From Halopseudomonas xinjiangensis (GTDB taxonomy: Bacteria; Pseudomonadota; Gammaproteobacteria; Pseudomonadales; Pseudomonadaceae), in assembly GCA_011050525.1 (NCBI GenBank), contig DRFO01000020.1, forward strand, positions 222,933 to 286,932: a stretch of 64,000 bases of DNA, in the 5' to 3' direction. This document shows positions 9,841 to 21,103 of the stretch, piece by piece. How positions within the stretch are numbered: the first letter of the stretch is position 1; the number at the start of each line of letters is the position of its first letter. The notes under the pieces are model-generated. The model made no database searches. It saw nothing but the letters and a program-made list of their open reading frames with translations, and was not told where the DNA came from. The translations under genes and the position numbers were made by a program.

Positions 9841-11132
9841 TAGTTGAACAACGCCAGTTTGATGATGAATAGTCCGGCCAGTAGATAAAGGCTGGGGTTC
9901 AGGTCGCGCCAGCGTCCGGCCAGCAGCTTGATCGCGACCCAGGAAATAAAGCCCAGCGCGATCCCGTTCGCGATTGAAAAGGTTAGCGGCATCATGATCG
10001 CAGTAATCAATACCGGGGCGGCTTCCGTCAGGTCATTCCAGTCGACCTGCAGCAGGCCTCCGGTCATCAACACCGCGACAAACAACAGCGCCGGGGCCGT
10101 GGCGAAGCCAGGAACAGCACCGGCCAGAGGAGAAAAGAACAGCGACAGGAGAAACAGCAGGGCAACGACGCAGGCAGTCATACCGGTGCGGCCGCCTGCC
10201 GCAGTGCCGGCGGCAGATTCGATGTAGCTGGTAGTGGTGGAGGTGCCCAGAGCGGCCCCTGCCATGGTGGCGGTACTGTCGGCCATCAGCGCGCGACCCA
10301 GCCGCGGCATCTTGCCGTCCTGGTCGACCAGATTGGCCCGTTGCGCAACGCCGATCAGGGTGCCGGACGTATCAAACAGATCCACGAACAAAAAGGCGAA
10401 AATGACGCTGACCAGGCCGATTTCCATCGCACCACGAATATCCAGCTCCATGAAAGTCGGGGCCAGGCTGGGCGGGGCAGATACCAAGCCATCTGCCTGG
10501 GTTATACCGGCGAGCAGACTGATGCCTGTGATCAGCAGAATCCCAATCATCACTGCTCCGGTAACTTTGCGGTAAGCCAGAGCCACAATGACGGCGAACC
10601 CCAGCCCAGCCAACAACGGGGCAGGCTGAGTGAGATCGCCCAGGGTTAACAAGGTGGCCGGATGATCCACAACGAACCCGGCGTTTTTCAGGGCAATCAA
10701 TGCCAGAAACAGACCGATACCCGCTGCGATGGCCGAGCGCAGTGGCATCGGGATGCTGTTGATGATCCATTCGCGAATCTTGAAGATGCTCAACAGGAAA
10801 AACAGGAAGCCGGAGATGAACACGGCGCCAAGGGCCACTTGCCAGCTATAACCCATGGAACCAACCACGGTGTAACTGAAGAAAGCATTGAGTCCCATGC
10901 CGGGTGCCAGGGCGATCGGATAGTTGGCCCACAAGCCCATGATCAGCGAGCCGATGGCTGCGGCCAGGCAGGTGGCGACAAAGGCTGCGCCTGGGTCGAT
11001 ACCGGCATCGGCCATCATCATCGGATTGACGAAAACGATATACGCCATGGTCAGGAAAGTGGTCACGCCCGCCAGAATTTCTGTGCGCACAGTGGTGCCG
11101 TGGGCTTTGAGTTGGAAGAGCTTTTCCAGCAT
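9840..11132 (-). CDS. NCS2-family purine (adenine/guanine/hypoxanthine) permease
   Basis: An inner membrane transporter of about 430 residues with 12-14 hydrophobic segments. The start [13 protein letters not shown], followed by [18 protein letters not shown], is characteristic of the AzgA/PbuG branch, as are [12 protein letters not shown] and [14 protein letters not shown]. Substrates are probably adenine, guanine or hypoxanthine; the exact one cannot be read. I chose ATG 11132 because relatives begin there; ATG 11171 would add 13 charged residues and has no better ribosome site. It is upstream of trmA and overlaps it by one base. Confidence 0.85.
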   Translation of the reverse strand: MLEKLFQLKAHGTTVRTEILAGVTTFLTMAYIVFVNPMMMADAGIDPGAAFVATCLAAAIGSLIMGLWANYPIALAPGMGLNAFFSYTVVGSMGYSWQVALGAVFISGFLFFLLSIFKIREWIINSIPMPLRSAIAAGIGLFLALIALKNAGFVVDHPATLLTLGDLTQPAPLLAGLGFAVIVALAYRKVTGAVMIGILLITGISLLAGITQADGLVSAPPSLAPTFMELDIRGAMEIGLVSVIFAFLFVDLFDTSGTLIGVAQRANLVDQDGKMPRLGRALMADSTATMAGAALGTSTTTSYIESAAGTAAGGRTGMTACVVALLFLLSLFFSPLAGAVPGFATAPALLFVAVLMTGGLLQVDWNDLTEAAPVLITAIMMPLTFSIANGIALGFISWVAIKLLAGRWRDLNPSLYLLAGLFIIKLALFN

Positions 11133-11272
11133 GGCGGGGTCTCGGTTGGAGTGGGGCCGAAAGCGCCGCATTTTAACCTAAATGCAGGATGCTTGGGGAA
11201 ACTCTGCTTGGTTTGTCGATCGGGAGATGAAGCGCGTTGCGTTCTCGGCGGTTGAGGTTGGGTTTAGAGGTT

Positions 11273-11500
11273 ATGGACCCCCGCCTTCGCGGGGGTGACG
11301 GTGAGTAGAGAAGGGGTGACGGTGCATAAATGCTGGATGAAAGTGAATGATGCGGAGGTGACGGTGAACGATGCGGAGGTGACGGTGAATAATGTGGAGG
11401 TGACGGTGAACGATGAGGGAGTGATGGAAAATGGATGTGAGTTGGCGGTGAATAAATGGGGGAGTGATAAAAAACGGATGTGAGGGTGACGATGAATAAT
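11273..11500. repeat. Family A REP copy plus degenerate 21-bp tandem repeats
   Basis: The 535-base gap before fklB starts with a family A palindrome (11273-11301) and continues as decayed repeats. Three near-identical 21-bp units lie at 11345-11407, core GATGCGGAGGTGACGGT, with weaker units on each side. Each unit looks like one REP arm (GGTGACGGT) repeated. Long open frames here on both strands are low-complexity products of the repeats, not genes. Bases 11500-11667 hold nothing else recognisable except the fklB ribosome site. Confidence 0.75.
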
Positions 11501-11667
11501 GGGAGTGGCTGCAAACTGATGCGGGCGAATAATGGAGGAGTGAGGGGCAAGATGATGCTCAGGAAAGATTCCAGGCGGGCGTGCTACAGGTTAGTTAGTC
11601 TGGATTGGTGAATTCGACCGCGTATTGTGTCAGGCTTTACGGCTAAATTTCCTAGCGGAGAACCGCC

Positions 11668-12282
11668 ATGAGCAACAATTTCAATACTGACGAGCAGCGT
11701 GTCAGCTACGGCATTGGCCGTCAGATGGGTGACCAACTGGTGTCAAGCAGCATTCCTGACCTCGAACTGGACCTGGTACTCGCCGGATTGCGCGATGCAT
11801 TCAATCAGCAACCGAGCCAGGTCGACGAAGCGGCCATGCAGGCGGCATTCCAGGGGCTGCAGGAAAAGATGCATGCGGCGGCTGAACAGACTGCTCGTGC
11901 TGCGGGCCAGGCTGGTATTGATTATCTTGCGCAGAATGGTCAGCGTGAAGGGGTTGTGACGCTGCCCTCAGGATTGCAATACCTAGTAATCAACGAAGGC
12001 ACTGGGGCAACGCCGGCCGCCAGCTCCACTGTTCAAACTCACTATGAAGGCACGCTGATCAATGGCGAAGTTTTCGACAGCTCCTACAAGCGTGGCCAGC
12101 CGGCGGAGTTCCCGGTGGGTGGCGTGATTGCAGGTTGGACTGAGGCGTTGCAGTTGATGAAGGAAGGGGCGAAATGGCGGTTGTATATTCCCTCTGAGCT
12201 GGCCTACGGCGCGCGTGCCGCCGGCAGCATTCCGCCGCACAGCGCCCTGGTGTTTGATATCGAGTTGCTGAAGGTGCTGTGA
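11668..12282 (+). CDS. fklB: FKBP-type peptidyl-prolyl isomerase FklB
   Basis: A 204-residue FKBP22-type prolyl isomerase, predicted cytoplasmic because no signal peptide is visible. Residues 1-95 form the helical dimerisation arm (YGIGRQMGDQL, AMQAAFQGLQEKM). Residues 100-204 form the FKBP domain with VQTHYEGTLINGEVFDSSY, GVIAGWTEALQLMKEGAKW and ELAYGARAAGSIPPHS, including the usual active-site aromatics. The family assists protein folding. GCGGAG lies before the ATG. The gene stands alone between two blocks of degenerate REP repeats. Confidence 0.93.
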   Translation: MSNNFNTDEQRVSYGIGRQMGDQLVSSSIPDLELDLVLAGLRDAFNQQPSQVDEAAMQAAFQGLQEKMHAAAEQTARAAGQAGIDYLAQNGQREGVVTLPSGLQYLVINEGTGATPAASSTVQTHYEGTLINGEVFDSSYKRGQPAEFPVGGVIAGWTEALQLMKEGAKWRLYIPSELAYGARAAGSIPPHSALVFDIELLKVL

Positions 12283-12360
12283 GGGGGCGAGGATGGCCGA
12301 TAGGGGCAGGTTGATGACAGGCTTGCTCCGCACATTCGCTTCGACACTCTCGTTTCTGTT

Positions 12361-12690
12361 CCCACCCTCTCATCCCGCTCCACCCGTCATCCCGCTCACG
12401 CACTATCATCCCCACCCGTCATCCCGCTCCCACCCGTCATTCCCGCGAAGGCGGGAATCCAGGGCTTGAACGGAGCTTCATACACCGCCCCCTGGATCCT
12501 CGCCTACGCGGGGGTGACGGCCCCCTGGTAATCCTTCGTGATAGTAAATAGACATGGATCCCCGCGTATGCGGGGGTGACGGTCAAGGCGACATCTGGGG
12601 CACAACCGCAAAGCCGGTCACTAGGTGCAGCCATACGGAGATGATTGGCCCCCCCCCCGTCGTCATTCCCGCGAACGCGGGAATCCAGGG
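12361..12690. repeat. Family A REP array with degenerate units and a C10 tract
   Basis: Clear palindromes lie at 12435-12462, 12492-12520, 12555-12582 and 12661-12688, alternating in orientation; decayed CCCGTCATCCCGCTC units lie at 12361-12440. A run of ten C lies at 12649-12658 against the last copy. The rest of the 717-base gap to ispB (12690-12999) has no gene I can support. Confidence 0.85.
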
Positions 12691-12999
12691 CTTGAAGGTA
12701 TTAACCGGGCACATGGGTTACACACCAAACCGGGCATATAGGTAACAGGTACATAGAACTGGAACCGCTGGAGTTTGATCGTTGGCAATTGTACTTTGGT
12801 GTTACCTATGTGACCGGATCAACACCGGGGGGCGACGATTACGGAGGCGAGGGCGGTGCGGTCTTCGGGGGCGGCGGGAACGACTGTGTCGGGGCGACGA
12901 TACGGGAACGCAGGGATGACGGTTATGGGGGGGCGGCAAGCGGGAGGGCGCTATGGAAAACGAGCAGGTGGGGTGCTGGAGCGCGGTTCTGGGAAGCGT

Positions 13000-13968
13000 T
13001 TAAAAGCTGCGGTTTACCGCAAAACGCGCCAGCTGTTCCAGCGAGTCGCGGTATACGGAGGCAGGCAATATCTGCAACAGGCGAACGGCTTCGTCACGTT
13101 GAGCGCGCGCCATGCGCTCGGTATATTCCAGTGCGCCGCTATCTCTTACCGCCGCTTGAATGGGCGCAATGTTTTCCATGCCGCCTTTCTGAATCGCCTG
13201 CCGAACCAGCTGTGCCTGCTCAGGTGTGCCCTCGCGCATGGCATAGATCAGCGGCAATGTCGGCTTGCCTTCGGCCAGATCATCGCCGACGTTCTTACCC
13301 ATGGCGGCGGCATCACCGCTGTAATCCAGTACATCGTCAATAAGCTGAAAGGCTATGCCCAACGCATTGCCATACTGCCTCAACGCCTCGGTTTGCTCAT
13401 CAGATGCTTTGGCCAGCATGCCAGCGGTATGGGCGGAGGCTTCGAACAGCATCGCGGTCTTGCTGCGGATCACTTCAAAATAGGTGGCTTCGTCGGTATT
13501 GGCGTCGCGTACCTTGGAAAGCTGTAAAACCTCCCCTTCTGCAATAACGTTGGTCGCGTTGGCGAGCACGCGCATGATGCGCATGTCGGCCATTTCGACC
13601 ATCATTTCGAACGCGCGGGAATAAAGGAAATCACCGACCAGTACGCTTGGTGCATTGCCCCACAGCGAGTTGGCAGTGGACCGGCCGCGTCGCAGGTCGG
13701 AGGTGTCCACGACGTCGTCATGCAACAGCGTCGCGGTATGCAGAAATTCGATAATGGCCGCCAGGCTGTGCTGTTTTGGATCATCCAGGCCGCAGGCCCG
13801 CGCTGAAAGCAGCACCACCAGCGGACGTAATCTTTTTCCACCCGCCCCGATGATGTAATTGCCTATCTTTTCCACTAGAGGGACACGTGAGTGCAGCTGG
13901 CGTATGATCAGCTGATTGACGGCCTCGAAGTCGTCCGTAACTGCAGTGTAAAAAGGCAGGGTGGTCAT
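13000..13968 (-). CDS. ispB: Octaprenyl-type polyprenyl diphosphate synthase IspB
   Basis: A 322-residue trans-prenyltransferase that extends FPP with IPP to make the ubiquinone side chain. Both aspartate-rich motifs are present: LLHDDVVDTSDLRRG (first DDxxD) and FQLIDDVLDYSGD (second), together with GGKRLRPLVVLLSA. It is divergent from rplU-rpmA, the conserved arrangement in gammaproteobacteria. Chain length (C40 or C45) cannot be read with certainty; ubiquinone-9 is usual in Pseudomonas. Confidence 0.95.
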   Translation of the reverse strand: MTTLPFYTAVTDDFEAVNQLIIRQLHSRVPLVEKIGNYIIGAGGKRLRPLVVLLSARACGLDDPKQHSLAAIIEFLHTATLLHDDVVDTSDLRRGRSTANSLWGNAPSVLVGDFLYSRAFEMMVEMADMRIMRVLANATNVIAEGEVLQLSKVRDANTDEATYFEVIRSKTAMLFEASAHTAGMLAKASDEQTEALRQYGNALGIAFQLIDDVLDYSGDAAAMGKNVGDDLAEGKPTLPLIYAMREGTPEQAQLVRQAIQKGGMENIAPIQAAVRDSGALEYTERMARAQRDEAVRLLQILPASVYRDSLEQLARFAVNRSF

Positions 13969-14069
13969 TGATACACGCTTTCTAAAGGGATGCGCGGCAT
14001 GCTAGGCGGCGGGCCCTTTGCTGTCAAGAAAAGCGGGTTCTGGCTGTATTTTCAGATACCTAATAAAGG

Positions 14070-14098
14070 TTGCGTAGCGCTGGGTATCTGCGTAAAAT
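14070..14098 (+). promoter_or_regulatory. Predicted sigma-70 promoter of rplU-rpmA
   Basis: TTGCGT (14070-14075), a 17-base spacer and TAAAAT (14093-14098) match the housekeeping promoter well. It lies 144 bases before rplU in the ispB-rplU gap and would give a leader of about 135 bases, long enough for autoregulation, though no leader structure was established. Confidence 0.6.
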
Positions 14099-14241
14099 CC
14101 CCGCCCCTGAAAACCAGATTTACAGCATCCCTGTTTTGACAATGGCAAGGTCGGGCCCGATAGGCGGGTTCACTTGCAGCCATGCCGGCCACTAACCATT
14201 ATTCCTAAGCGCCGGGTGAGCAGGATTACGGAGAAAACAAC

Positions 14242-14553
14242 ATGTATGCAGTAATTGTTACCGGTGGCAAGCAGTACAAAGTCGCCGAAGGCGAGTTCCT
14301 GAGAGTCGAAAAGCTGGAAGCCGAAACCGGTTCCACTATTTCATTTGATCGCGTGCTGCTGATCGGCAATGGCGACGACGTTACCATCGGTGCTCCGGTT
14401 ATCGATGGTGCTACTGTGACTGCCGAGATCAACTCCCACGGCCGTGGCGACAAGATCCGCATCATCAAATTCCGTCGCCGCAAGCACCACATGAAGCGTC
14501 AGGGCCACCGTCAGTGGTACACCGAAATCAAGATTACTGGCATCTCTGCCTAA
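14242..14553 (+). CDS. rplU: 50S ribosomal protein L21
   Basis: A 103-residue L21, starting [20 protein letters not shown], which binds 23S rRNA and needs L20 nearby in the large subunit. Basic C-terminal residues [16 protein letters not shown] are typical for the family. GGAG lies upstream of the ATG. It is first in the rplU-rpmA pair, with rpmA 23 bases downstream. Confidence 0.97.
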   Translation: MYAVIVTGGKQYKVAEGEFLRVEKLEAETGSTISFDRVLLIGNGDDVTIGAPVIDGATVTAEINSHGRGDKIRIIKFRRRKHHMKRQGHRQWYTEIKITGISA

Positions 14554-14576
14554 GCCCATTGAGGAGATAAATACCC

Positions 14577-14837
14577 ATGGCACACAAAAAAGCAGGCGGT
14601 TCCACGCGCAACGGTCGCGATTCAGAATCCAAACGATTGGGCGTCAAGTTGTTCGGCGGCCAGGTAGCAACAGCTGGCAACATCATCGTTCGTCAGCGCG
14701 GCACTGAGTTCCACCCCGGCAAGAACGTCGGTATGGGCAAGGACCACACTCTGTTTGCCAAGGCAGATGGCGTGATCAAATTCGAAGTCAAGGGCGCTTT
14801 CGGCCGTCGCTACGTTAACGTCGTAGCTGCTGTCTGA
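14577..14837 (+). CDS. rpmA: 50S ribosomal protein L27
   Basis: An 86-residue L27 whose N-terminal tail ([16 protein letters not shown]) reaches the peptidyl-transferase centre. There is no cleavable N-terminal extension of the kind seen in Firmicutes. GAGGAG precedes the ATG. A strong terminator follows, and obgE comes next on the same strand. Confidence 0.97.
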   Translation: MAHKKAGGSTRNGRDSESKRLGVKLFGGQVATAGNIIVRQRGTEFHPGKNVGMGKDHTLFAKADGVIKFEVKGAFGRRYVNVVAAV

Positions 14838-14856
14838 TACCTTGGTGGATTTGAAG

Positions 14857-14885
14857 AAGCCCTGTCTTGCGACGGGGCTTTTTTG
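14857..14885 (+). terminator. Rho-independent terminator after rpmA
   Basis: AAGCCCTGTC pairs with GACGGGGCTT around a four-base loop (one mismatch) and is followed by a T run. It separates the ribosomal protein message from obgE, at least in part. Confidence 0.85.
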
Positions 14886-14897
14886 TTTGTAGCTTGA

Positions 14898-16145
<1,248 letters not shown>

Positions 16146-16198
16146 TGACGTGAACGTGATGTAAGGGTTGTTAGCAGGCGGATTGCGTTGCTCGCCTT

Positions 16199-16500
16199 TG
16201 GATCCCCGCCTTCGCGGGGATGACGGGGTTTTGGGAGAATTGGTGGGATGGCGGGCAACGACGCGGGCAGGTCGCCAACGTCATTCCCGTGTAGCTGGGC
16301 AATGATGCAGGTAGGGCCTCTCAGTCATTCCCGCGGGGTATCACTATCATTACCGCGCAGGCACGCAACGATGCAATTCCGCCTCACTGTCCTTCCCGCG
16401 AAGGCAGGCGATGATGCAAGAGGTATCAGGGTCATTCCCGCGCAGATGGACAATGATGCGGTTAGGCCTCGCCGTCATTCCCGCGCAGGCGGGAATCCAG
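16199..16500. repeat. Family A REP array with about 43-bp tandem period
   Basis: The obgE-proB gap starts with a full palindrome at 16199-16226 and ends with one at 16473-16500. Between them TCATTCCCG-like arms recur at about 16281, 16324, 16346, 16390, 16432 and 16475, mostly 42-44 bases apart, each followed by a degenerate GGCAATGATGC segment. An in-frame extension of proB runs through this array but is not real coding. Bases 16500-16604 hold nothing else clear. Confidence 0.8.
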
Positions 16501-16604
16501 GGGTTATGGCGGATCAGCGTAATAAGCGGGTTTGTTGGCGGCGACTAACAGGCCAATGGAATAGACAATGTTTGATCAGCTTTCCGCAAATGGGAAAAAG
16601 CAGC

Positions 16605-17723
16605 ATGCGTGAAAAGGTAACTAACGCCCGGCGCTGGGTTGTCAAAATTGGCAGTGCTCTGTTGACTGGAGACGGCCGTGGGCTTGATCGGGAGGCTATG
16701 GCGGTCTGGGTCAGGCAACTGGTGGCGCTGCGCAAGAATGGGGCCGAGCTGGTGCTGGTTTCGTCGGGGGCTGTGGCGGCGGGTATGAGCCGCCTGGGCT
16801 GGACGGAAAGGCCCAAGACCATCCATCAGATGCAGGCGGCGGCGGCCATCGGGCAGATGGGTCTGGTGCAGGCGTGGGAGTCCAGTTTTCAGGCCCATGG
16901 CTTGTCGACTGCCCAGGTGCTGTTGACCCACGATGACCTATCCGATCGCAAGCGCTATCTAAATGCTCGTAGCACCTTGAGAGCGTTGCTTGATCTGGGC
17001 GTGATCCCGGTCATCAACGAGAACGACACTGTTGTTACCGATGAGATTCGTTTTGGTGACAACGATACGCTGGGCGCGCTGGTTACCAATTTAGTCGAAG
17101 CTGATCTGCTGGTGATCCTGACCGACCGCGATGGCTTGTATACCGCCGATCCGGCGAAAAGCCCTGGCGCTGAATTGGTCACCGAAGCGATGGCGGATGA
17201 CGCCAAGCTGGATGCGATGGCAGGCGGTAGCGCCGGGCTCTTAGGGCGAGGCGGTATGCTGACCAAGCTTCGCGCCGCCAGGCTGGCAGCGCGCTCCGGT
17301 GCCGGAACGGTCATCGTTGGCGGTAGGATTGAGCGGGTCATCGAGCGTCTGCAGGCGGGGGAAGAGCTGGGTACCCTGCTGCTTCCCGAGAAGGGAATGC
17401 TGGCGGCACGCAAACAGTGGTTGGCCGGCCATCTGCAAACCCGCGGACGATTGTTCATCGATGAGGGTGCGGTCAAGGCACTTACTGCTGGCCGCCGCAG
17501 CCTTCTGCCGGTTGGTGTTACCGCGGTTGAAGGTAATTTCCGCCGGGGCGAAATGGTTGTCTGTGTGGGAGCTGATGGTCGCGAGGTGGCGCGAGGGCTG
17601 GTTAATTACAGTGCTCAGGATGCGGCACGTATCATTGGTCAGTCCACCGAGGCGGTTCACAGTATTCTCGGTTATATCGACGAGCCGGAGTTGGTTCATC
17701 GGGATAATCTCGTCCTGGTCTGA
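16605..17723 (+). CDS. proB: Glutamate 5-kinase ProB
   Basis: ProB phosphorylates glutamate, the first step of proline synthesis, and is usually feedback-inhibited by proline. The 372-residue protein has an N-terminal amino acid kinase domain ([45 protein letters not shown]) and a C-terminal PUA domain from about residue 275. The frame is open back to 16248, but that part crosses the REP array. I chose ATG 16605 because Pseudomonas ProB proteins begin at the equivalent Met. A bidirectional terminator follows. Confidence 0.93.
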   Translation: MREKVTNARRWVVKIGSALLTGDGRGLDREAMAVWVRQLVALRKNGAELVLVSSGAVAAGMSRLGWTERPKTIHQMQAAAAIGQMGLVQAWESSFQAHGLSTAQVLLTHDDLSDRKRYLNARSTLRALLDLGVIPVINENDTVVTDEIRFGDNDTLGALVTNLVEADLLVILTDRDGLYTADPAKSPGAELVTEAMADDAKLDAMAGGSAGLLGRGGMLTKLRAARLAARSGAGTVIVGGRIERVIERLQAGEELGTLLLPEKGMLAARKQWLAGHLQTRGRLFIDEGAVKALTAGRRSLLPVGVTAVEGNFRRGEMVVCVGADGREVARGLVNYSAQDAARIIGQSTEAVHSILGYIDEPELVHRDNLVLV

Positions 17724-17744
17724 ACGGGCGCTACTGACAGGCAT

Positions 17745-17773
17745 AAAAAAACCGGCCAAAAAGCCGGTTTTTT
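17745..17773. terminator. Bidirectional rho-independent terminator (proB/rpsT)
   Basis: AAAAAACCGGC pairs with GCCGGTTTTTT around a short A-rich loop. A-tract and T-tract flanks allow termination of both proB and the convergent rpsT. Confidence 0.9.
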
Positions 17774-17793
17774 CATCAACATGTAACGCTATA

Positions 17794-18066
17794 TCAAGCG
17801 GCTTGAGCCATGGCCTTGATGTGTGCGTTCAGGCGGCTCTTGTGGCGAGCGGCCTTGTTCTTGTTGATGATGCCCTTGTCAGCCATGCGGTCGATGACCG
17901 GTACAGCGGCTGTGTAGGCAGTTTGTGCTTTTTCAAGATCTTTGGCGTCAATAGCTTTGACGACGTTCTTGATATAAGTACGGACCATGGAGCGCAGGCT
18001 TGCATTATGAGTGCGGCGCTTCTCGCTCTGCTTGGCGCGTTTCTTGGCTTGAGGTGAGTTGGCCAC
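17794..18066 (-). CDS. rpsT: 30S ribosomal protein S20
   Basis: A 90-residue all-helical S20 that binds the 5' domain of 16S rRNA. It starts [18 protein letters not shown] and ends with Ala-rich [15 protein letters not shown], both typical. It is convergent with proB and divergent from murJ, as in other pseudomonads. CTGAGGAGCACGAC before the start gives a strong ribosome site. Confidence 0.97.
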   Translation of the reverse strand: MANSPQAKKRAKQSEKRRTHNASLRSMVRTYIKNVVKAIDAKDLEKAQTAYTAAVPVIDRMADKGIINKNKAARHKSRLNAHIKAMAQAA

Positions 18067-18329
18067 CGTCGTGCTCCTCAGGAAATCTGGATGAAAATAA
18101 GGTACAAATAAGGCCGCGTACTATGCCGCCGCCCTGAATGAATGTCAAGACCCGATAGGGTGCCAGACGGGACAGATTCGGCACAAGACCAATCGCCCTT
18201 TTTTGCAAGGCTCGCATTGTGCCAGATCACTGCGGCCGGAGCGACCAGATATGTGAATTCGATTGGAAGACAAGCTCGCCACGAGCCCATGCTGACGCTA
18301 TGATCGCGGTTTTATCCGGCACCTGATCC

Positions 18330-19901
18330 ATGACCGACCAGCTCCCACCTGACGCATCCGTACCTAAAGCCCCGAGCCTGCTGCGCTCGGGCATGGTGGT
18401 GAGCATCATGACCATGCTGTCGCGAGTGCTGGGTATGGCGCGGGATATAGTAGTGGCCGCTTATTTCGGCTCTCAGTCCGAAGCCGACGCGTTCTTCATT
18501 GCTTTCAAGATTCCCAATTTCATGCGCCGACTGTTCGCTGAAGGCGCATTCAACCAGGCCTTTGTGCCGGTTTTGTCGGAATACCGGTCGAAACGCAGCC
18601 TGGCGGAGGTAAAACACCTGGTTGACCGGGTTGCTGGCACGCTCGGCATCACCCTGGTGGCGATCACCGCCGTGGGCGTTGCCGGAGCGCCGGTATTGAT
18701 CACGCTCTTCGCTCCAGGCTTTCATGACGACCCGATCAAGCTTGCGCTCGCGTCTGACATGCTGCGGATTACCTTCCCCTATTTGCTGTTCATTTCGCTG
18801 ACAGCTTTATGTGGCTCCATCCTTAATAGCTACAACCGCTTCGCTGTGCCGTCTTTTACCCCGGTGCTGCTGAACCTGAGCATGATTGGCGCCACGGTGT
18901 TGATGACACCGTATTTTGACCGTCCGATCATGGCGCTCGCCTGGGGCGTGTTCATTGCCGGTATATTGCAGTTGTTGTTCCAGGTCCCGTTTTTGATGCA
19001 GATTCGGCTGCTGCCTACGCCCAGGCCGAATCGCAAGGATGAGGGCGTCAAGCGCATCATGACCCTCATGCTCCCCGCGCTCTTCGGTGTCTCGGTAAGC
19101 CAGATAAATCTTCTTCTCGATACCGTGCTCGCCTCCTTTCTCGAAACCGGCAGTATATCCTGGCTGTATTACGCTGATCGGTTGTCGGAGTTGCCCCTCG
19201 GTGCCTTCGGGATCGCCATCGGCACAGTCATCCTGCCGGCATTATCTCGACAGCACGCCGGCGAAGATCCGAAAGCCTTCGCTGCCACGCTGGACTGGGC
19301 CGTGCGGATGGTATTGCTGGTCGGGCTGCCTGCGGCTCTGGCGTTACTGCTCTTGGCCGAGCCGTTGATAGCAACCTTGTTCCACTACGGTGCGATGACT
19401 GAGCGTGATGTGGTGCAGGCGGCGGCTGCGCTGCGCGCCTATGCAGTGGGAGTGATGACGTTCATGTTGATCAAGGTGTTGGCTCCGGGGTTTTTTGCCC
19501 GGCAGGACATGAAAACACCGGTCAAAATTGCGGTCATCTGTATGGTCGTCAATATGGTGTTCAACTTGATACTGATCTGGCCGCTGGCACACGTCGGTCT
19601 GGCCCTGGCTACCTCCTTGTCGGCGCTGCTGAATGCCGGCTTGCTGTGGTGGGGGTTGCGCAAAGCCGGAATTTATCAGGCGCAACCCGGTTGGCCGCTT
19701 TTTGCCACGCGCCTGATCCTGGCCTGTGTCGCCATGTCCGTCCTGGTGGTGTGGCTAGCGCCGGGGGTGGAGCAATGGTTTGCTTGGGAGTGGCAACGGA
19801 AGGTATGGCAGATGTCAGTGCTGGTAGTTGCAGGCATCGCGGCGTTCTCAGCAATGCTGGTCGTCAGTGGGATGCGCATGCGGCACTTGCGGCAGGGGTA
19901 A
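18330..19901 (+). CDS. murJ: Lipid II flippase MurJ
   Basis: A 523-residue inner membrane protein of the MOP superfamily with about 14 transmembrane helices. It moves lipid II across the inner membrane for peptidoglycan synthesis. SLLRSGMVVSIMTMLSRVLGMARD and the segment around FFIAFKIPNFMRRLFAEGAFNQAF, here noted in parts, match MurJ signatures (Arg residues of the central cavity). It lies between rpsT and ribF, the conserved order. No good Shine-Dalgarno is visible before the ATG. A family B palindrome follows. Confidence 0.95.
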   Translation: MTDQLPPDASVPKAPSLLRSGMVVSIMTMLSRVLGMARDIVVAAYFGSQSEADAFFIAFKIPNFMRRLFAEGAFNQAFVPVLSEYRSKRSLAEVKHLVDRVAGTLGITLVAITAVGVAGAPVLITLFAPGFHDDPIKLALASDMLRITFPYLLFISLTALCGSILNSYNRFAVPSFTPVLLNLSMIGATVLMTPYFDRPIMALAWGVFIAGILQLLFQVPFLMQIRLLPTPRPNRKDEGVKRIMTLMLPALFGVSVSQINLLLDTVLASFLETGSISWLYYADRLSELPLGAFGIAIGTVILPALSRQHAGEDPKAFAATLDWAVRMVLLVGLPAALALLLLAEPLIATLFHYGAMTERDVVQAAAALRAYAVGVMTFMLIKVLAPGFFARQDMKTPVKIAVICMVVNMVFNLILIWPLAHVGLALATSLSALLNAGLLWWGLRKAGIYQAQPGWPLFATRLILACVAMSVLVVWLAPGVEQWFAWEWQRKVWQMSVLVVAGIAAFSAMLVVSGMRMRHLRQG

Positions 19902-19967
19902 CGGCGACACTCTGCTGCAAGCGTAGAACTTGGCAGCGGTGCTGATCCCTGGACTGACTTGGTTGTT

Positions 19968-20050
19968 CCTGGGACTGTTGAGCGCCAGCTCGATACTTGG
20001 ACTTGCCGGAGACGCCGATGATCAAGCTGGTGCTTGACCCCCCCCCCAGG
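19968..20050. repeat. Family B palindromic repeat, copy 2
   Basis: About 83 bp between murJ and ribF. The left end reads CCTGGGACTGTTGAGCGCC and the right end reads GATCAAGCTGGTGCTTGACC then a run of ten C (20038-20047) and CCAGG. A further partial arm, ACACCAGCTTGATACCGG, follows at about 20053-20070, suggesting a second, broken insertion or duplication. Confidence 0.75.
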
Positions 20051-20155
20051 AAACACCAGCTTGATACCGGTGCGGAGGGGCTGGGTGCATGACGTTGAAC
20101 CATGCAACCCTGTATACTTCATCGTTTTGAATCCTTTAGCCAATCAACGAGAATT

Positions 20156-21082
20156 ATGGAACTGGTCCGCGGCTTACATAACCTGCGGCCCCGGCATCGG
20201 GGTTGTGTGGCGACAATCGGCAACTTCGATGGTGTGCACGCCGGGCATCAGGCCATCCTCAAGCGTCTGCGCGCTCATTCCGTGCGCCTCGGGCTGCCTG
20301 GATGCGTGGTCATCTTCGAGCCGCAGCCGCGCGAATATTTCGCTCCCCAGGCAGCACCGCCAAGGTTGACTCGTCTGCGGGACAAGCTTGCGCTGCTGGA
20401 AGGGCAGGGCGTGGACCGAGTCCTCTGTCTGGCCTTCAACCATCGTTTGCGTGAGTTGAGCGCAGAGCAATTCGTTCAGCAAGTTCTCATTGAGGGTCTG
20501 GGCGTAAAACATCTTGAGGTCGGCGATGATTTTCGCTTTGGTTGCGACCGCTCAGGCGATTTTGCGTTTTTAAAGAAGAGTGGCGAGCGTCACGACTTCA
20601 CCGTCGAGGCTGCGAATACAGTGGCCGAGAGCGGGGACCGTATCAGCAGCACCCGTTTGCGGGAAGTGCTGGCCGAAGGTGATTTTCCCCTGGCCGAGCG
20701 CTTGCTGGGCCGTCCTTTCAGTATTACCGGCCGGGTGTTGCATGGGCAGAAGCTGGGTCGCCAACTTGGCGCACCGACGGCCAATGTCCAGTTGAAAAGG
20801 CTGCATGCCCCGCTCAAGGGTGTTTACCTGGTCAGCGTTGAGCTGGACGGCATAACGCACAAGGGGGCGGCCAACATAGGCACCCGTCCAAGCGTGGAAG
20901 GCGATGGCCAAGCCCACCTTGAGGTCCATTTGCTGGATTTTCATGGGGATATCTACGGTCGACGCATCACGGTTGTGTTCCATGAAAAACTGCGCGATGA
21001 AAAGCGATTCGATTCGCTGGACGATTTGAAGTTTGCAATTCAGGAAGATTTTGCTGCCGCTCGAGCCCATTGGGGCCTCTGA
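20156..21082 (+). CDS. ribF: Bifunctional riboflavin kinase/FAD synthetase RibF
   Basis: RibF converts riboflavin to FMN and then FAD. The 308-residue protein has an N-terminal FAD-synthetase nucleotidyltransferase domain (TIGNFDGVHAGHQAIL, ISSTRLREVLAEG) and a C-terminal riboflavin kinase domain (GRQLGAPTANVQL, GAANIGTRPSV). An upstream in-frame ATG at 20102 gives 18 extra residues; I prefer 20156, where relatives begin and an ACGAGAA site precedes. It heads the ribF-ileS-lspA-fkpB-ispH run on one strand, with ileS 21 bases downstream. Confidence 0.94.
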   Translation: MELVRGLHNLRPRHRGCVATIGNFDGVHAGHQAILKRLRAHSVRLGLPGCVVIFEPQPREYFAPQAAPPRLTRLRDKLALLEGQGVDRVLCLAFNHRLRELSAEQFVQQVLIEGLGVKHLEVGDDFRFGCDRSGDFAFLKKSGERHDFTVEAANTVAESGDRISSTRLREVLAEGDFPLAERLLGRPFSITGRVLHGQKLGRQLGAPTANVQLKRLHAPLKGVYLVSVELDGITHKGAANIGTRPSVEGDGQAHLEVHLLDFHGDIYGRRITVVFHEKLRDEKRFDSLDDLKFAIQEDFAAARAHWGL

Positions 21083-21103
21083 TGACGAACAAGTGTGGAC
21101 TAA

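Noticed and set aside
11173..11550. Open frames of low-complexity HSPSPPH or VNDAEVT repeats on both strands
   Set aside because: Direct product of the 21-bp tandem repeat; both strands read open because the unit length is a multiple of three.
12789..13343. Open frame over the region between the REP array and ispB
   Set aside because: Its 3' half lies opposite ispB and the 5' half is glycine-rich low-complexity sequence with no domain.
14099..14241. Leader riboswitch or L21-binding leader before rplU
   Set aside because: The leader is long enough, but I could not establish a conserved structure by eye.
16248..16604. In-frame 119-codon extension of proB
   Set aside because: It is a translation of the REP array, and ProB relatives begin at the Met at 16605.
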